Of a stretch of 64,000 nucleotides of DNA, positions 35,182-44,280 are shown one piece after another. Position 1 is the first letter of the stretch. Every line of letters starts with the position of its first letter. A program made the translations under genes and the position numbers. Source of the DNA: Paractinoplanes maris (lineage in GTDB: Bacteria > Actinomycetota > Actinomycetes > Mycobacteriales > Micromonosporaceae); the NCBI RefSeq assembly GCF_023544465.1, contig NZ_JALPVL010000012.1, positions 186,001 to 250,000 on the forward strand, in the 5' to 3' direction. The notes under the pieces were generated by a model, which was given only the letters and a program-made list of their open reading frames with translations, was not told where the DNA came from and ran no database searches.

Positions 35182-37800
35182 TCAGACCCGGGCGAGGACC
35201 TGGGTAGCCTCGTCCGATTCCCGCCGCGCGTTCATGATCAGGGCCGACGGGTCGGCCAGGACCATCTCCATCGCCTTCGAGATCAGGTTGGGGTCGAAGG
35301 TCGACGCGTGGAACGTCGCCTCGAGGTGGAGCACGCCGTTCATCTCGCTGGTGGTCAGCGTGACGCCCTCGGGGCTGTTGAGCGTGGGCACGCTCAGGTT
35401 GACCCGCCACTCCGGCCCGACCGACCAGGGCAGGTCGCCGAGCAGGTCGTGCCGGCCCTGGTTGCTGAAGGTCAGGCGGGGCCGCGGCGGGATGGCCAGC
35501 TCCGACGGGTACGGGTCGGGCATGCCGGGCGCGCCGTCCAGAGCGATCTTGCCCTCGCGTAGCACCATCATCGTGAGGATGCGGCCGGTGGCCAGCTCGT
35601 TCTTGATCGTCGTGTTGATCGACGCCGGGTCCATCATGTTCTGCGGGGACAGGTAGGGGCCCATGCAGAAGTTGCTGTCGATCCGGGTGTCCTTGTCGAG
35701 GAAGCGCCGGCCGTCGGCCAGGAACGTCGCCCCGCCGGTGTCGGGCTTGAGGCCCAGCTGGTTGAGCGCCGCGGTGAACGCCGCGAACGTGATCGCCGAC
35801 GTGGTGACGCCCGGGGAGTACTCGTCCCGCCACTGGCGCATCAGCTTGAGCGTCGTGGCCGAGCGGGCCGAGCGTACGGTCAGGTTGGGCTGCCACTTGC
35901 GCATGCGGGTCTCGACGGGCTCCGGCGGGCGGGCGAAGCTGATGCCCTCCTTCCAGCGCGCCGGCTTGGTGCCGAACTGCTTCCACCAGGCCTTGGGCAG
36001 CGCCATCCGGTTGCGCTCGAGCGGCGGGATGACCGCCGCGCGACCCTGGCTGGCGGCGAGCACGAGTTCGTGCACCAGCAGGTTGACCGGGCCGGCGTCG
36101 CCGTACGCGTGCGAGACCTTGATCGCCACGTAGCCGGCCCCGACCAGGATGCGGATCGGGTGGATGCCCCGCGGCTCGGACTGCAGCTTGCGGGTCATGC
36201 CGTCCATGTCGAGCGACCAGTCGCCGGAGTCCTGCACCGCGCGGTGCACGAACTGGGCGAACTCCGCGCCGTTCATGTGCTCCCAGCGCGCGCCGACGCG
36301 GTCGAGCTTCGAGACGGCCCGGTGCTTGGGGTCGGCCGCGTGCAGACCGATCAGAGCCCGGCGTACGCCATCGACGGTCACCCCGTAGAGCGGCCCCACA
36401 GTCCGGATGTATTCGAGCGGCAGCCACGCCCGCTCGTGCAGCGTCATGATCGTGGTGTTGGCGCTGTCGCCCCGCCGCTTGGCGCCACCGAAGACCACCC
36501 GCAGCACGGTCGGCGCGACCAGCACCGTCTCGACGGCCATCACGATCGCGACCCACTTGACCAGGTCGGTCAGGCCGCCGGTGCTGCCGCCGTACCAGGC
36601 CGCGCCCAGCTCGGCCGCACCCGCGAAGAGCGAGAAGACGCCGGCGCCGCGCACCTTGTCCTGCACGCGGGAGATCGCCATGAAGAAGTGCAGGAAGACG
36701 AACGGCACGTAGGTCAGCGCCAGGATGCGCAGCGCGTCGCCGGCCGTCTCGGCGTACTCCGCACCGAACAGCGACATGATCGGGTTGGCCAGGAACGAGA
36801 CCGCCAGCGCGACGGGCACGCCGCCGCCGAGGCAGATCATCAGGCCGACCCGCACCTTGGAGGTCAGCGCCCGCTTGTCACCGCTGGCCACCGCGAACAG
36901 CGTCAGTGCCACGTTGCCGGGCACCATCGCGAGGAAGGACAGCACCATAAAGGCGGTGTAGAACGACGCGTTGGCCTCGGCGGACAGCACCGCGGTGACG
37001 ACCAGCGGCAGCGCCGCCCGTGGCAGGTAGGTCGCCAGGTTGAGCAGGTTGTGGTCGAAGGTCGACTTGCCGCGGCCCTTGAGCAGCGAGAGCCGGGGGC
37101 GGGCGGAGTCGATGATGCGGCGGCGGCGCAGCGCGACGCTCAGGATGGCGGTCGACAGCACGATGCCGGACACCCAGGTGAGCAGCAGCTCGTTGCCGGT
37201 CAGGGTGATCGGCGCGAAGGCCAGACCGCCCAGCAGCGCCAGCTTGATCACCGAGAACCAGGCGTTGCGCATCAGCTGCAACGGACCCTTGAGCAGGCCG
37301 ACCAGGGCTTCGTCGAGCACCAGGGTGACCGCGTTGATGGCTATGCCGGCGATCAGCAGGACGCTGCCGAACGTGCCGCCGAGCGCCGCCTGCAGGCCCG
37401 GGATCCAGAGCTGGGCGACGATCACATAGACGATGCCGCCGACCGTGGCGGCGCTGCCGGCCACGAGCAGACAGGTCGTGATCAGTTCCCACTTGGGGCC
37501 GCGCAGCTGTGACAGGTCGGAGATCAGCATGGTGCCCATGCCGAACATGCCGATGGTGCCGATCAGCGTCATCGCCGACACGGCGGCCGAAGCCTGGCCG
37601 ACCGCCTCGGGCGACGCCGTACGTGCGGCGACCCACCAGTAGGCGAACCCGAACAGCGACGTGATCGCGGTGGTCGCGATCAGGGAGCCGGCGTTCAGGA
37701 ACAGATCGACATGCCCCTTGAGGGCGGTCACGATGCCGCTGCGGCGTTTGGCCGGTTTCGGCACCGAGCTTTGCGGCGCTCGAACCTCGGTCGCGGTCAC
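35182..37800 (-). CDS. MOP-type flippase fused to a condensation/acyltransferase-like domain
   Basis: An 872-residue protein. Residues about 25-440 form 12-14 membrane helices with the layout of polysaccharide/lipid-linked export flippases of the MOP superfamily (Wzx-like). Residues about 450-872 are soluble and resemble the CoA-dependent acyltransferase/condensation fold of NRPS condensation and PapA/WES-type enzymes. VSHAYGDAGP near residue 565 aligns with the HHxxxDG active motif (H-x-x-x-D kept, first His and last Gly changed), and FSNQGRHDLLGD resembles the later FSN/DFG region. GTG at 37798-37800 follows GGGGAGG. It may acylate and export an envelope glycolipid in one polypeptide; this is inferred from domains only. 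Confidence 0.8.
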   Translation of the reverse strand: MTATEVRAPQSSVPKPAKRRSGIVTALKGHVDLFLNAGSLIATTAITSLFGFAYWWVAARTASPEAVGQASAAVSAMTLIGTIGMFGMGTMLISDLSQLRGPKWELITTCLLVAGSAATVGGIVYVIVAQLWIPGLQAALGGTFGSVLLIAGIAINAVTLVLDEALVGLLKGPLQLMRNAWFSVIKLALLGGLAFAPITLTGNELLLTWVSGIVLSTAILSVALRRRRIIDSARPRLSLLKGRGKSTFDHNLLNLATYLPRAALPLVVTAVLSAEANASFYTAFMVLSFLAMVPGNVALTLFAVASGDKRALTSKVRVGLMICLGGGVPVALAVSFLANPIMSLFGAEYAETAGDALRILALTYVPFVFLHFFMAISRVQDKVRGAGVFSLFAGAAELGAAWYGGSTGGLTDLVKWVAIVMAVETVLVAPTVLRVVFGGAKRRGDSANTTIMTLHERAWLPLEYIRTVGPLYGVTVDGVRRALIGLHAADPKHRAVSKLDRVGARWEHMNGAEFAQFVHRAVQDSGDWSLDMDGMTRKLQSEPRGIHPIRILVGAGYVAIKVSHAYGDAGPVNLLVHELVLAASQGRAAVIPPLERNRMALPKAWWKQFGTKPARWKEGISFARPPEPVETRMRKWQPNLTVRSARSATTLKLMRQWRDEYSPGVTTSAITFAAFTAALNQLGLKPDTGGATFLADGRRFLDKDTRIDSNFCMGPYLSPQNMMDPASINTTIKNELATGRILTMMVLREGKIALDGAPGMPDPYPSELAIPPRPRLTFSNQGRHDLLGDLPWSVGPEWRVNLSVPTLNSPEGVTLTTSEMNGVLHLEATFHASTFDPNLISKAMEMVLADPSALIMNARRESDEATQVLARV

Positions 37801-37996
37801 ACAGCCTCCCCACGGAACGACGATGAAAGGTTAGTTACTCGCCGGTTTGCGTTGCTACGGGAGAGCGGCCGGATCTTCACATACTGTCCGGTATGGACGA
37901 TCGTGTAAGCGGCGGATCCGGGTGGCCGTTCGGTCGATACCTGGTGCGCCTGAGGTCCCGGATGAGTCATCCGGTCACTCGCGGTGACGTGGATCA

Positions 37997-39058
37997 TCAC
38001 AACCAACCCGCTCGTTTGAAACGCCAGAAGAGGCCGCTACAGACGAGAAGAACTATCACAATCGTCACCGCGAACCCATACCGGGAGTCGATCCCGGGCA
38101 TATTCGTGAAGTTCATCCCATAAATCCCGGCTCCGACGGTCGGGACGGCGGCGATGGCGGCCCAGGCGGCGATCATGCGCATGTCGTTGTTCTGTTCCAG
38201 CGTGACCTGTGTCAGCCGGGCTTGCAGGACCGAGTTGAGCAGGTCGTCGAAGCCGGCCACCCGGTCGGCGGCCCGGGCCAGGCGGTCGCGGACGTCGACG
38301 AAGTAGGGCCGCAGAGCCGGTGGCACCTCGGTCAGGTCGAGCAGCCGCACGAGCGGCTCCTGCAGCGGCAGCACTGCGCGCTTGAGCTCCACCATCTCAC
38401 GTTTGAGCTGGTAGAAGTGCGCCACGTCGGCCGAGCGACGGGTGGCGAAGGTCTCCTCCTCGATCCGCTCGAGGTCGTGCTCGACATCCATCGAGACGGC
38501 GAGGTAGTCGTCGACCATCCGGTTGGCCACCGCGTAGGCGACCGCCCACGGGCCGGTCCGCAACAGCTCCGGGCGCTTCTCGACATCGCGCCGAACCGGC
38601 CACAACGCGCCCGCCGTGCCATGACGGACCGTGATGACGAACCACGACCCGATCAACAAGGTCACGTCGCCCGTGTCGACCACTTCACTGGTCGCCGTCA
38701 ATTCCTCGTGCTCGACATAGCGGGCCGTCCGCAGCACCAGCCGGGTCACCTCACCGGCCGACTCGACGAGCGGCCGGTGCCCGCCCTCGGTGGTCTGCTC
38801 GACGATCAGCTCGTGCAGCCCGAACGTCTCGGCCACCGAGCGCATGGTCACCAGGTCGGGCTCGTGCAGCCCCAGCCAGAGGAACTCGCCCCGGCGCCGG
38901 CGCGCCGAGGCGTAGTGGGCCGGGCCGGGCCGGCGCCGTCCGGCTTGGTAGACGGCGCAATCGACCACGGCATCCGGATTGTGGCGGCGCCGCTCGACAG
39001 CGGCACCGGTGGTGCGCGGCGCGATGCCCTCGACGAGGCGGCCCAGAAGCTTGAACAC
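37997..39058 (-). CDS. corA: CorA-family divalent metal ion transporter
   Basis: A 353-residue protein. It has a large cytoplasmic alpha/beta domain, a long helix with EQNNDMRMIAAWAAIAAVPT, then two C-terminal membrane helices joined by the hallmark GMN loop (YGMNFTNMPG). It moves Mg2+ or a related ion as a pentamer. GTG at 39056-39058 is preferred because it gives the usual CorA length; an earlier codon would overlap the upstream ABC permease gene. It may be the third gene of the DrrAB-like operon, although the functions are unrelated. Confidence 0.9.
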   Translation of the reverse strand: MFKLLGRLVEGIAPRTTGAAVERRRHNPDAVVDCAVYQAGRRRPGPAHYASARRRRGEFLWLGLHEPDLVTMRSVAETFGLHELIVEQTTEGGHRPLVESAGEVTRLVLRTARYVEHEELTATSEVVDTGDVTLLIGSWFVITVRHGTAGALWPVRRDVEKRPELLRTGPWAVAYAVANRMVDDYLAVSMDVEHDLERIEEETFATRRSADVAHFYQLKREMVELKRAVLPLQEPLVRLLDLTEVPPALRPYFVDVRDRLARAADRVAGFDDLLNSVLQARLTQVTLEQNNDMRMIAAWAAIAAVPTVGAGIYGMNFTNMPGIDSRYGFAVTIVIVLLVCSGLFWRFKRAGWL

Positions 39059-39084
39059 CCGCCGACCGTACTGGCCCGGTACGA

Positions 39085-39822
39085 CTAATCCGAGCGGCGC
39101 ATGGCTCGCACGCCGGCCCACAGGCCGAGGGCCGCGACGGCTGCGGCGGCGACCACACCGCTCACGGTCGCGGACGTCCAGATGTCACCGTTGAACAGCG
39201 AGCGCTCGGCGTCGACGACATAGCTGAGCGGGTTGCCCTTGGCCAGGGCCCGCAGCCAGCCCGGGCCGTTCTCGATCGGCAGCAGCACCCCGGCCAGCAG
39301 CAGCAACGGGAAGATCAGGGTCTGCTGCACGGTCCAGAACAGCCACTCCTGGTTCTTGGCGGCCAGAGCCAAGGTGTACGAGAGAGCGCCCAGCCCGATG
39401 CAGAAGGTGGCCAGGACGACCAGCCCCAGCAGCGCGCCGGCGAGGTTGAACCGGAACCCGAACGGCACGCAGACGGCCACGATCAGGGCGGCCTGGGCGA
39501 ACATCGGGACGATCTCCTTGAGCGCCCGGCCGATCAGCAGCGCCGGCCGCCGCAGCGGGGTGACCAGCATCCGCTCGTGCGAGCCGGTCTGGATCTCGAA
39601 GAGCAGGTTGGAACCGGTCATCGACGACGCGAACAGGCACGACATCACGATGATGCCGGGCACGAACCACTGCAGGGCGTCGGCGCCCGGCAGCAGGGGC
39701 GCGAACAACGCCAGGAAGACCAGCGGCTGCACCATCGAGAAGATGATCGTGAACGGGTCGCGCAGCACCGGCCTCAACTCGCGGCTGAAGACGGTCCGGG
39801 TGTCGGTGATCAACGTGGTCAT
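39085..39822 (-). CDS. ABC-2 type exporter permease (DrrB-like)
   Basis: A 245-residue protein with six membrane helices of the ABC2_membrane type. The motif GSHERMLVTPLRRPALLIGR between helices 2 and 3 is typical of DrrB. With the ATPase gene three bases upstream it forms a complete drug or lipid exporter. The substrate is unknown. Confidence 0.92.
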   Translation of the reverse strand: MTTLITDTRTVFSRELRPVLRDPFTIIFSMVQPLVFLALFAPLLPGADALQWFVPGIIVMSCLFASSMTGSNLLFEIQTGSHERMLVTPLRRPALLIGRALKEIVPMFAQAALIVAVCVPFGFRFNLAGALLGLVVLATFCIGLGALSYTLALAAKNQEWLFWTVQQTLIFPLLLLAGVLLPIENGPGWLRALAKGNPLSYVVDAERSLFNGDIWTSATVSGVVAAAAVAALGLWAGVRAMRRSD

Positions 39823-39825
39823 GGC

Positions 39826-40800
39826 TCAGACCTCCACGAGCTCGTCGGTGCTGTTCGCGGGCTCCTGGGCGGCGCCGCCCTCGCGCAGGCTGCGGCCGGT
39901 GAGTTTGAGGAAGACGTCGTCGAGGGTGGGGCGGATCACCTCGACCTCGGCCGCGGGATGCCCGGCCGCGCGCAGGTCGTCGAGCATCCCGGGCACCCGG
40001 CGGGGCGCGCCCTGGGTGGTGATGGTCAGCCGGGTGCCCTCGCGGCCCGGGTCGTACGCGGCCAGCGTCGAGGCGGCCCGGGCGGCCTCGGTCTCGGCGT
40101 CGAAGCCCAGGACGATCCGGTCGCCCACGTGCTCGGCCTTGAGCCGGGCCGGGCTGTCGTCGGCCACGATGCGGCCGTGGTCGATCACGATCACCCGCTC
40201 GGCCATCGAATCGGCCTCGTCGAGGTAGTGCGTGGTCAGCACGATCGTCGTCTCGTGCTCGGCCCGCAAGGCGAGGATGTGCTCCTGCAGGTTGGCCCGG
40301 TTCTGCGGGTCGAGACCGGTCGACGGCTCGTCGAGGAAGAGCAGCTCGGGGGCGTGGATCAGGCCCATCGCGATGTCCAGCCGGCGGCGCTGACCACCGG
40401 AGAGGCTGGAGACCCGGCGGTCGGCCACCTCGGCCAGCCCCAGCGAGTCGACCAGGCGGCCGGCCCGGGTCCGGGCGTCGCGCACGCTCAAGCCGTACGC
40501 CCGTCCTTGACTGATCAGCTCGTCGCGCCCCCGCTGGCTGTGGCCGGCGCCGTTGCCCTGTCCGATGTAGCCGATCCGCAGGCGCACCTCCCGCTGCTGC
40601 CGCACCACGTCGAAACCGGCCACCCGGGCCGTCCCCGAGCTCGGCGGGATCAGCGTCGTCAGCATCCGCAGCGTGGTCGACTTGCCGGCGCCGTTCGGGC
40701 CGAGCAGCGCGACCAGCTCGCCCGGCGCGACGGTGAGGTCGATGCCGTCGACCGCCCGCACGTCCTTGAAGTGCTTCGTCAGCCCTCGTGTCTCAATCAT
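39826..40800 (-). CDS. ABC exporter ATPase (DrrA-like)
   Basis: A 324-residue ATPase: Walker A GPNGAGKSTTLRML, signature LSGGQRRRLDIAMGL, Walker B LLFLDEPSTGLD, switch His in LTTHYLDEAD. It also has the C-terminal DrrA-type extension (LDDVFLKLTGRSL). ATG at 40798-40800 opens the first strand (MIETRGLTKHF); a GTG ten codons earlier is an alternative. It faces a divergent WYL regulator 62 bases away, a likely repressor of the operon. Confidence 0.93.
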   Translation of the reverse strand: MIETRGLTKHFKDVRAVDGIDLTVAPGELVALLGPNGAGKSTTLRMLTTLIPPSSGTARVAGFDVVRQQREVRLRIGYIGQGNGAGHSQRGRDELISQGRAYGLSVRDARTRAGRLVDSLGLAEVADRRVSSLSGGQRRRLDIAMGLIHAPELLFLDEPSTGLDPQNRANLQEHILALRAEHETTIVLTTHYLDEADSMAERVIVIDHGRIVADDSPARLKAEHVGDRIVLGFDAETEAARAASTLAAYDPGREGTRLTITTQGAPRRVPGMLDDLRAAGHPAAEVEVIRPTLDDVFLKLTGRSLREGGAAQEPANSTDELVEV

Positions 40801-40862
40801 GGACACGACGCTAGGGTTGCTTGCGGACACTTTCTGACCTCAATGTGGCGGAGTCTGGATTC

Positions 40863-41816
40863 ATGGCGAACACGAGTGCCCGGATGCTCCGGCTGCTGTC
40901 GTTGCTCCAGACCCACCGTTACTGGCCGGGGTCCGAGCTCGCGGGCCGGCTCGAGGTCAGTCCCCGTACGCTGCGCCGCGATGTCGACCGGCTGCGCGAG
41001 CTGGGCTATCCCGTCGACGCCAGCCGCGGCGTGGCCGGGGGCTACCAGTTGCAGGCCGGTGCCGCGGTGCCGCCCCTGCTGCTGGACGACGACGAGGCGG
41101 TGGCGATCGCGATCGGGCTGCGCACGGCGGCGGCGGGCGCGGTGGCCGGGTTCGAGGAGACTTCCGTACGGGCCCTGGCCAAGGTGATCCAGCTGCTGCC
41201 GCCCCGCCTCCGCCGCCGCATCGACGCTCTCCGCGAGGTCACGGCCCCCGGCGCCTTCGGGGGAGGTCCGACGCTCGACGCCACGGTGCTGACCACCCTG
41301 GCCATGGCCTGCCGGGGCGAGGAGCGGCTGCGCTTCGACTACACGCGGAAGGACGGCGAGGCGGCCGCCCGATATGTCGAGCCGCACCGGCTCGTCCCGC
41401 TCGGCCGGCGGTGGTATCTGGTGGCGTGGGATCTCGACCGGGGCGACTGGCGCAGTTTCCGCGTCGACCGACTCGGTGCGCCCGCGCTGACCGGGGCCCG
41501 TTTCCGCCCGCGCGAGATCCCCGGCGGCGACCCGGCGGCGTGGCTGCGCTCGCGGATGTCACAGATCCCGGCGCGTTACGACGTCTCCGTCGTGCTCGAG
41601 ACGCCGGCCTCGGCGGTGCGAGCCTTCATCGGCCATTACGGCATCGCGCAGGAGCTCACCCCCGCGTCGTGCCGCATGCGCATGAACACCGACGATCTCG
41701 GCTGGCCGGTCATGGTGCTCGGCGTGCTGGGTGTGCCGTTCGCCATCGAGTCGCCGGGGGAGCTGCGCGAGCGCGTGCGGCAGACCGGCGAGACTCTCCT
41801 GCATGGAGCCGCGTGA
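40863..41816 (+). CDS. WYL-domain transcriptional regulator
   Basis: A 317-residue regulator: N-terminal helix-turn-helix (WPGSELAGRLEVSPRTLRRD) and WYL domain containing RRWYLVAWDLDRGDWRSFRV, followed by a C-terminal WCX-like part. WYL domains bind nucleic acids or nucleotides and often control stress or defence genes. It is divergent from the DrrAB-like exporter with a 62-base shared promoter region, so it probably controls that operon. Confidence 0.92.
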   Translation: MANTSARMLRLLSLLQTHRYWPGSELAGRLEVSPRTLRRDVDRLRELGYPVDASRGVAGGYQLQAGAAVPPLLLDDDEAVAIAIGLRTAAAGAVAGFEETSVRALAKVIQLLPPRLRRRIDALREVTAPGAFGGGPTLDATVLTTLAMACRGEERLRFDYTRKDGEAAARYVEPHRLVPLGRRWYLVAWDLDRGDWRSFRVDRLGAPALTGARFRPREIPGGDPAAWLRSRMSQIPARYDVSVVLETPASAVRAFIGHYGIAQELTPASCRMRMNTDDLGWPVMVLGVLGVPFAIESPGELRERVRQTGETLLHGAA

Positions 41817-41991
41817 GATCCGATTTGGACGGATCGGCGCCCCCGTGGCGCCGATCCGCACGCAGAACCTATCGGCGGCCTCCGACAACTTCGTCCTGAG
41901 ACTAAGGCAGGGCTTATATAAGAATCGACGAATGCGAGCCGTGATCGCCGAGCGGTCCGAAAATGTCGGAGGTCCCGGGCAGAATCAGGTC

Positions 41992-42822
41992 ATGACCACG
42001 ATCGGTGCGATCTTCCTGCCATCGAATCCGCCCGAGACCCTGCGCTCCGTCGCCCAGGCCGCCGACCAGGCCGGCCTCGAGGAGCTGTGGATCTGGGAGG
42101 ACTGCTTTCTCAACGGTGGCCTCACCGCCGCCACCGCCGCCCTGGCCTGGACGGAGAATCTGCGGGTCGGCATCGGCATCATGCCCATCCCGTTCCGTAA
42201 CGTCGCCTCGCTGGCCATGGAGCTCGCCACGCTGGGCCGCCTGTTCGGCGATCGCGCGCTGCCCGGCATCGGTCACGGCGTCCAGGAGTGGATGGGTCAG
42301 GTCGGGGCCCGGGCGTCCTCGCCGCTCACCCTGCTGAGGGAGTATGCGACGGCGCTGCGCGCCCTCCTGCACGGCGAGTCGGTCACGGTCTCCGGCACCT
42401 ACGTCAAGCTCGACAACGTTCGGCTGGACTGGCCGCCCGCGGTGCCGCCGGTGCTCTCGGTCGCGGCCGGCGGGCCCAAGACGATCGCGCTCGCCGGCGA
42501 GGTCGGCGACGCCGTCGTGCTGGCCGGGGGGACCTCCCCGGCCATGGTCGCCGAGGTGGCCAAGACCGTCACCGATGCCCGGCTGGTCGTCTTCCTGCCC
42601 GCTCTGACCGGGCCCGGGGCCGAGGCCAAGCTGATGGCCGACATGGAGAAATACCAGGCCCACTATCCCGGCGTGTGGGGCAGCCCGGCCGAGATCGCCG
42701 CCGGCGTGGCCGAGTTCGCCGCCGCGGGCGCGAGCAAGGTGATCCTGCAGCCGGTGGCCGGCGAGGATCCGGAGGCCTACGTGCGCTGGGTCGCCGAGGC
42801 CGTGAAACCGCTGATCGACTGA
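41992..42822 (+). CDS. LLM-class flavin-dependent oxidoreductase
   Basis: A 276-residue TIM-barrel of the luciferase-like family (FMN or F420). Typical stretches are ELWIWEDCFLNGGL, VGIGIMPIPFRN, LPGIGHGVQEWM and VLSVAAGGPKTIALAGEVGD. ATG at 41992 gives a normal short family member; a longer upstream frame overlaps the WYL gene and is not homologous. The substrate is unknown. It is a single gene. Confidence 0.88.
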   Translation: MTTIGAIFLPSNPPETLRSVAQAADQAGLEELWIWEDCFLNGGLTAATAALAWTENLRVGIGIMPIPFRNVASLAMELATLGRLFGDRALPGIGHGVQEWMGQVGARASSPLTLLREYATALRALLHGESVTVSGTYVKLDNVRLDWPPAVPPVLSVAAGGPKTIALAGEVGDAVVLAGGTSPAMVAEVAKTVTDARLVVFLPALTGPGAEAKLMADMEKYQAHYPGVWGSPAEIAAGVAEFAAAGASKVILQPVAGEDPEAYVRWVAEAVKPLID

Positions 42823-42941
42823 TCGGCCGCGGGTGGGGTATGCGGGCGCGGTATGACGCCGGTCGCGTCCGCGGGTCCGGGCCGCCCGCGGTGGGCTAGC
42901 GTCGGCGAGGGGCCATCGGCAGGCAGAGGGGAAAGTTCGGC

Positions 42942-43700
42942 GTGACGATGCGATATGTGGCGATCGGGGACAGCTTCACCGAGGGTGTCGGCGACGAGTT
43001 GCCCGACGGCTCGGTTCGCGGGTGGACAGATCTCGTCGCGGCCGGCCTGGCCGCCGGCGAGGGCGAGACCGTGCAATACGCCAATCTGGCCATCCGCGGG
43101 CGCCTGCTCGAGCCGATCGTCAACGAGCAGCTCCCGGCCGCTCTGGCCCTCTCGCCGCCGCCCACGCTGCTGACGCTCAACGGCGGCGGCAACGACATGT
43201 TGCGTCCCGGCAGCGACATGCTGCGCCTGGCCGAGCTCACCGAGCGCGCGATCCAGCGCTGCCTCGAGGACGGCGTGCGCATGGTGCTGCTCAGCGGCGG
43301 TGACCCGTCCGAGCGGCTGCCCCTGGGCAGCATGATGCGGCGTAAGGGCGAGGCACTCACCCAGTCGGCGATCGACCTGGCCAAGCGCTACGACATCACG
43401 TTCGTCGACGTGTTCCACGACGCCGAGATCCGCCGGGCCGGCTACTGGTCGGCCGACCGGCTCCACCTCAACGCGGCCGGCCACCGTCGGGTGGCCGGCC
43501 TGGTGCTGGCCGCCCTGGGCTACGAGACCGAGGCCCACGTCATCGACCCCGGCCCGCACGAGAGCCGCCGGGTGCTGGCCGAGGCCCGCTATTACCGCGA
43601 GCATGTGCTCCCGTGGCTCCACCGCCGCGTGCGCGGCCTCTCCTCCGGCGACGACCGCACCGGCAAGTTCGTCGACTGGGCCGACATCAGCCCGGCTTGA
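42942..43700 (+). CDS. Cytoplasmic SGNH/GDSL hydrolase
   Basis: A 252-residue esterase without signal peptide. Block I is YVAIGDSFTEGVGDE (Ser), block III is LNGGGNDMLRPG (Asn), and block V is SADRLHLNAAGHRRVA (Asp and His). The GTG at 42942 lies six bases before an in-frame ATG; either could be used with the AGAGGGG upstream. The C-terminal 45 residues after the domain are charged. It is a single gene, distinct from the exported SGNH enzyme at 8.7 kb. Confidence 0.9.
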   Translation: MTMRYVAIGDSFTEGVGDELPDGSVRGWTDLVAAGLAAGEGETVQYANLAIRGRLLEPIVNEQLPAALALSPPPTLLTLNGGGNDMLRPGSDMLRLAELTERAIQRCLEDGVRMVLLSGGDPSERLPLGSMMRRKGEALTQSAIDLAKRYDITFVDVFHDAEIRRAGYWSADRLHLNAAGHRRVAGLVLAALGYETEAHVIDPGPHESRRVLAEARYYREHVLPWLHRRVRGLSSGDDRTGKFVDWADISPA

Positions 43701-43706
43701 CCCGGC

Positions 43707-44240
43707 TCAGGGCAGGGCGCGACGGCGGATGTGGTCGTCGTGCCACTCGGCGCCGACCTGGAAGCGCTTGACGCCGATCACCTCGAAACCGTGCTTGGCG
43801 TAGAACTTGGCGGCCCGTACGTTCTGCTGATTGACCCCCAGCCAGCAGAAGGCGGCCCCGGTCGACGCGGCCGCGGCGAGCGTGGCGTCCATCAGGGTGG
43901 CCGCCGCCCCGGTGCCGTGCCGGTCCGACGCGAGATAGAACTTGCTCAGCTCGACGCTGACCTTCTCGTCGACCACGGCCGCCACGTCCGGATCCTTGAT
44001 CGGGCCGCTGACCAGCATCGAATAGCCCAGTGGGACCCCGTCACCGAGCACCAGCAGGATGATCCGCAGCGGGTCGGCGAGGTAGCCGCGAAAGCTGGCC
44101 ACCGACAGGTGGGTGGCGATGAAGTCGTCGATGTCGGCTTGGAGGGTTCCGGGCGGACAGGCCAGAGCGAAAGTCCGTTCGGCCAGATCGTGCAGCAACT
44201 CGGTGTCGGCATCTTCGGCGCGACGGGTCGTGATCGACAT
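43707..44240 (-). CDS. GNAT family N-acetyltransferase
   Basis: A 177-residue GNAT. The acetyl-CoA binding loop is degenerate (YLASDRHGTGAAATLMDATL), followed by GVNQQNVRAAKFYAKHGFEV, a typical GNAT motif B. ATG at 44238-44240 is used. It converges on the SGNH gene with a 6-base gap and diverges from the GH20 gene with a 40-base gap containing an AT-rich patch that could carry both promoters. Confidence 0.9.
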   Translation of the reverse strand: MSITTRRAEDADTELLHDLAERTFALACPPGTLQADIDDFIATHLSVASFRGYLADPLRIILLVLGDGVPLGYSMLVSGPIKDPDVAAVVDEKVSVELSKFYLASDRHGTGAAATLMDATLAAAASTGAAFCWLGVNQQNVRAAKFYAKHGFEVIGVKRFQVGAEWHDDHIRRRALP

Positions 44241-44280
44241 GGAAAGACAGTTTATTGTTTGCCGCGTGCGCCCTCCCACG

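Noticed and set aside
36070..37512. A 480-codon plus-strand frame opposite the flippase fusion
   Set aside because: Antisense to a membrane protein with clear helices; composition typical of GC shadows.
37997..40800. A single functional operon of DrrAB and CorA
   Set aside because: They may be cotranscribed, but the protein roles are unrelated, so the context is not used to assign function to CorA.
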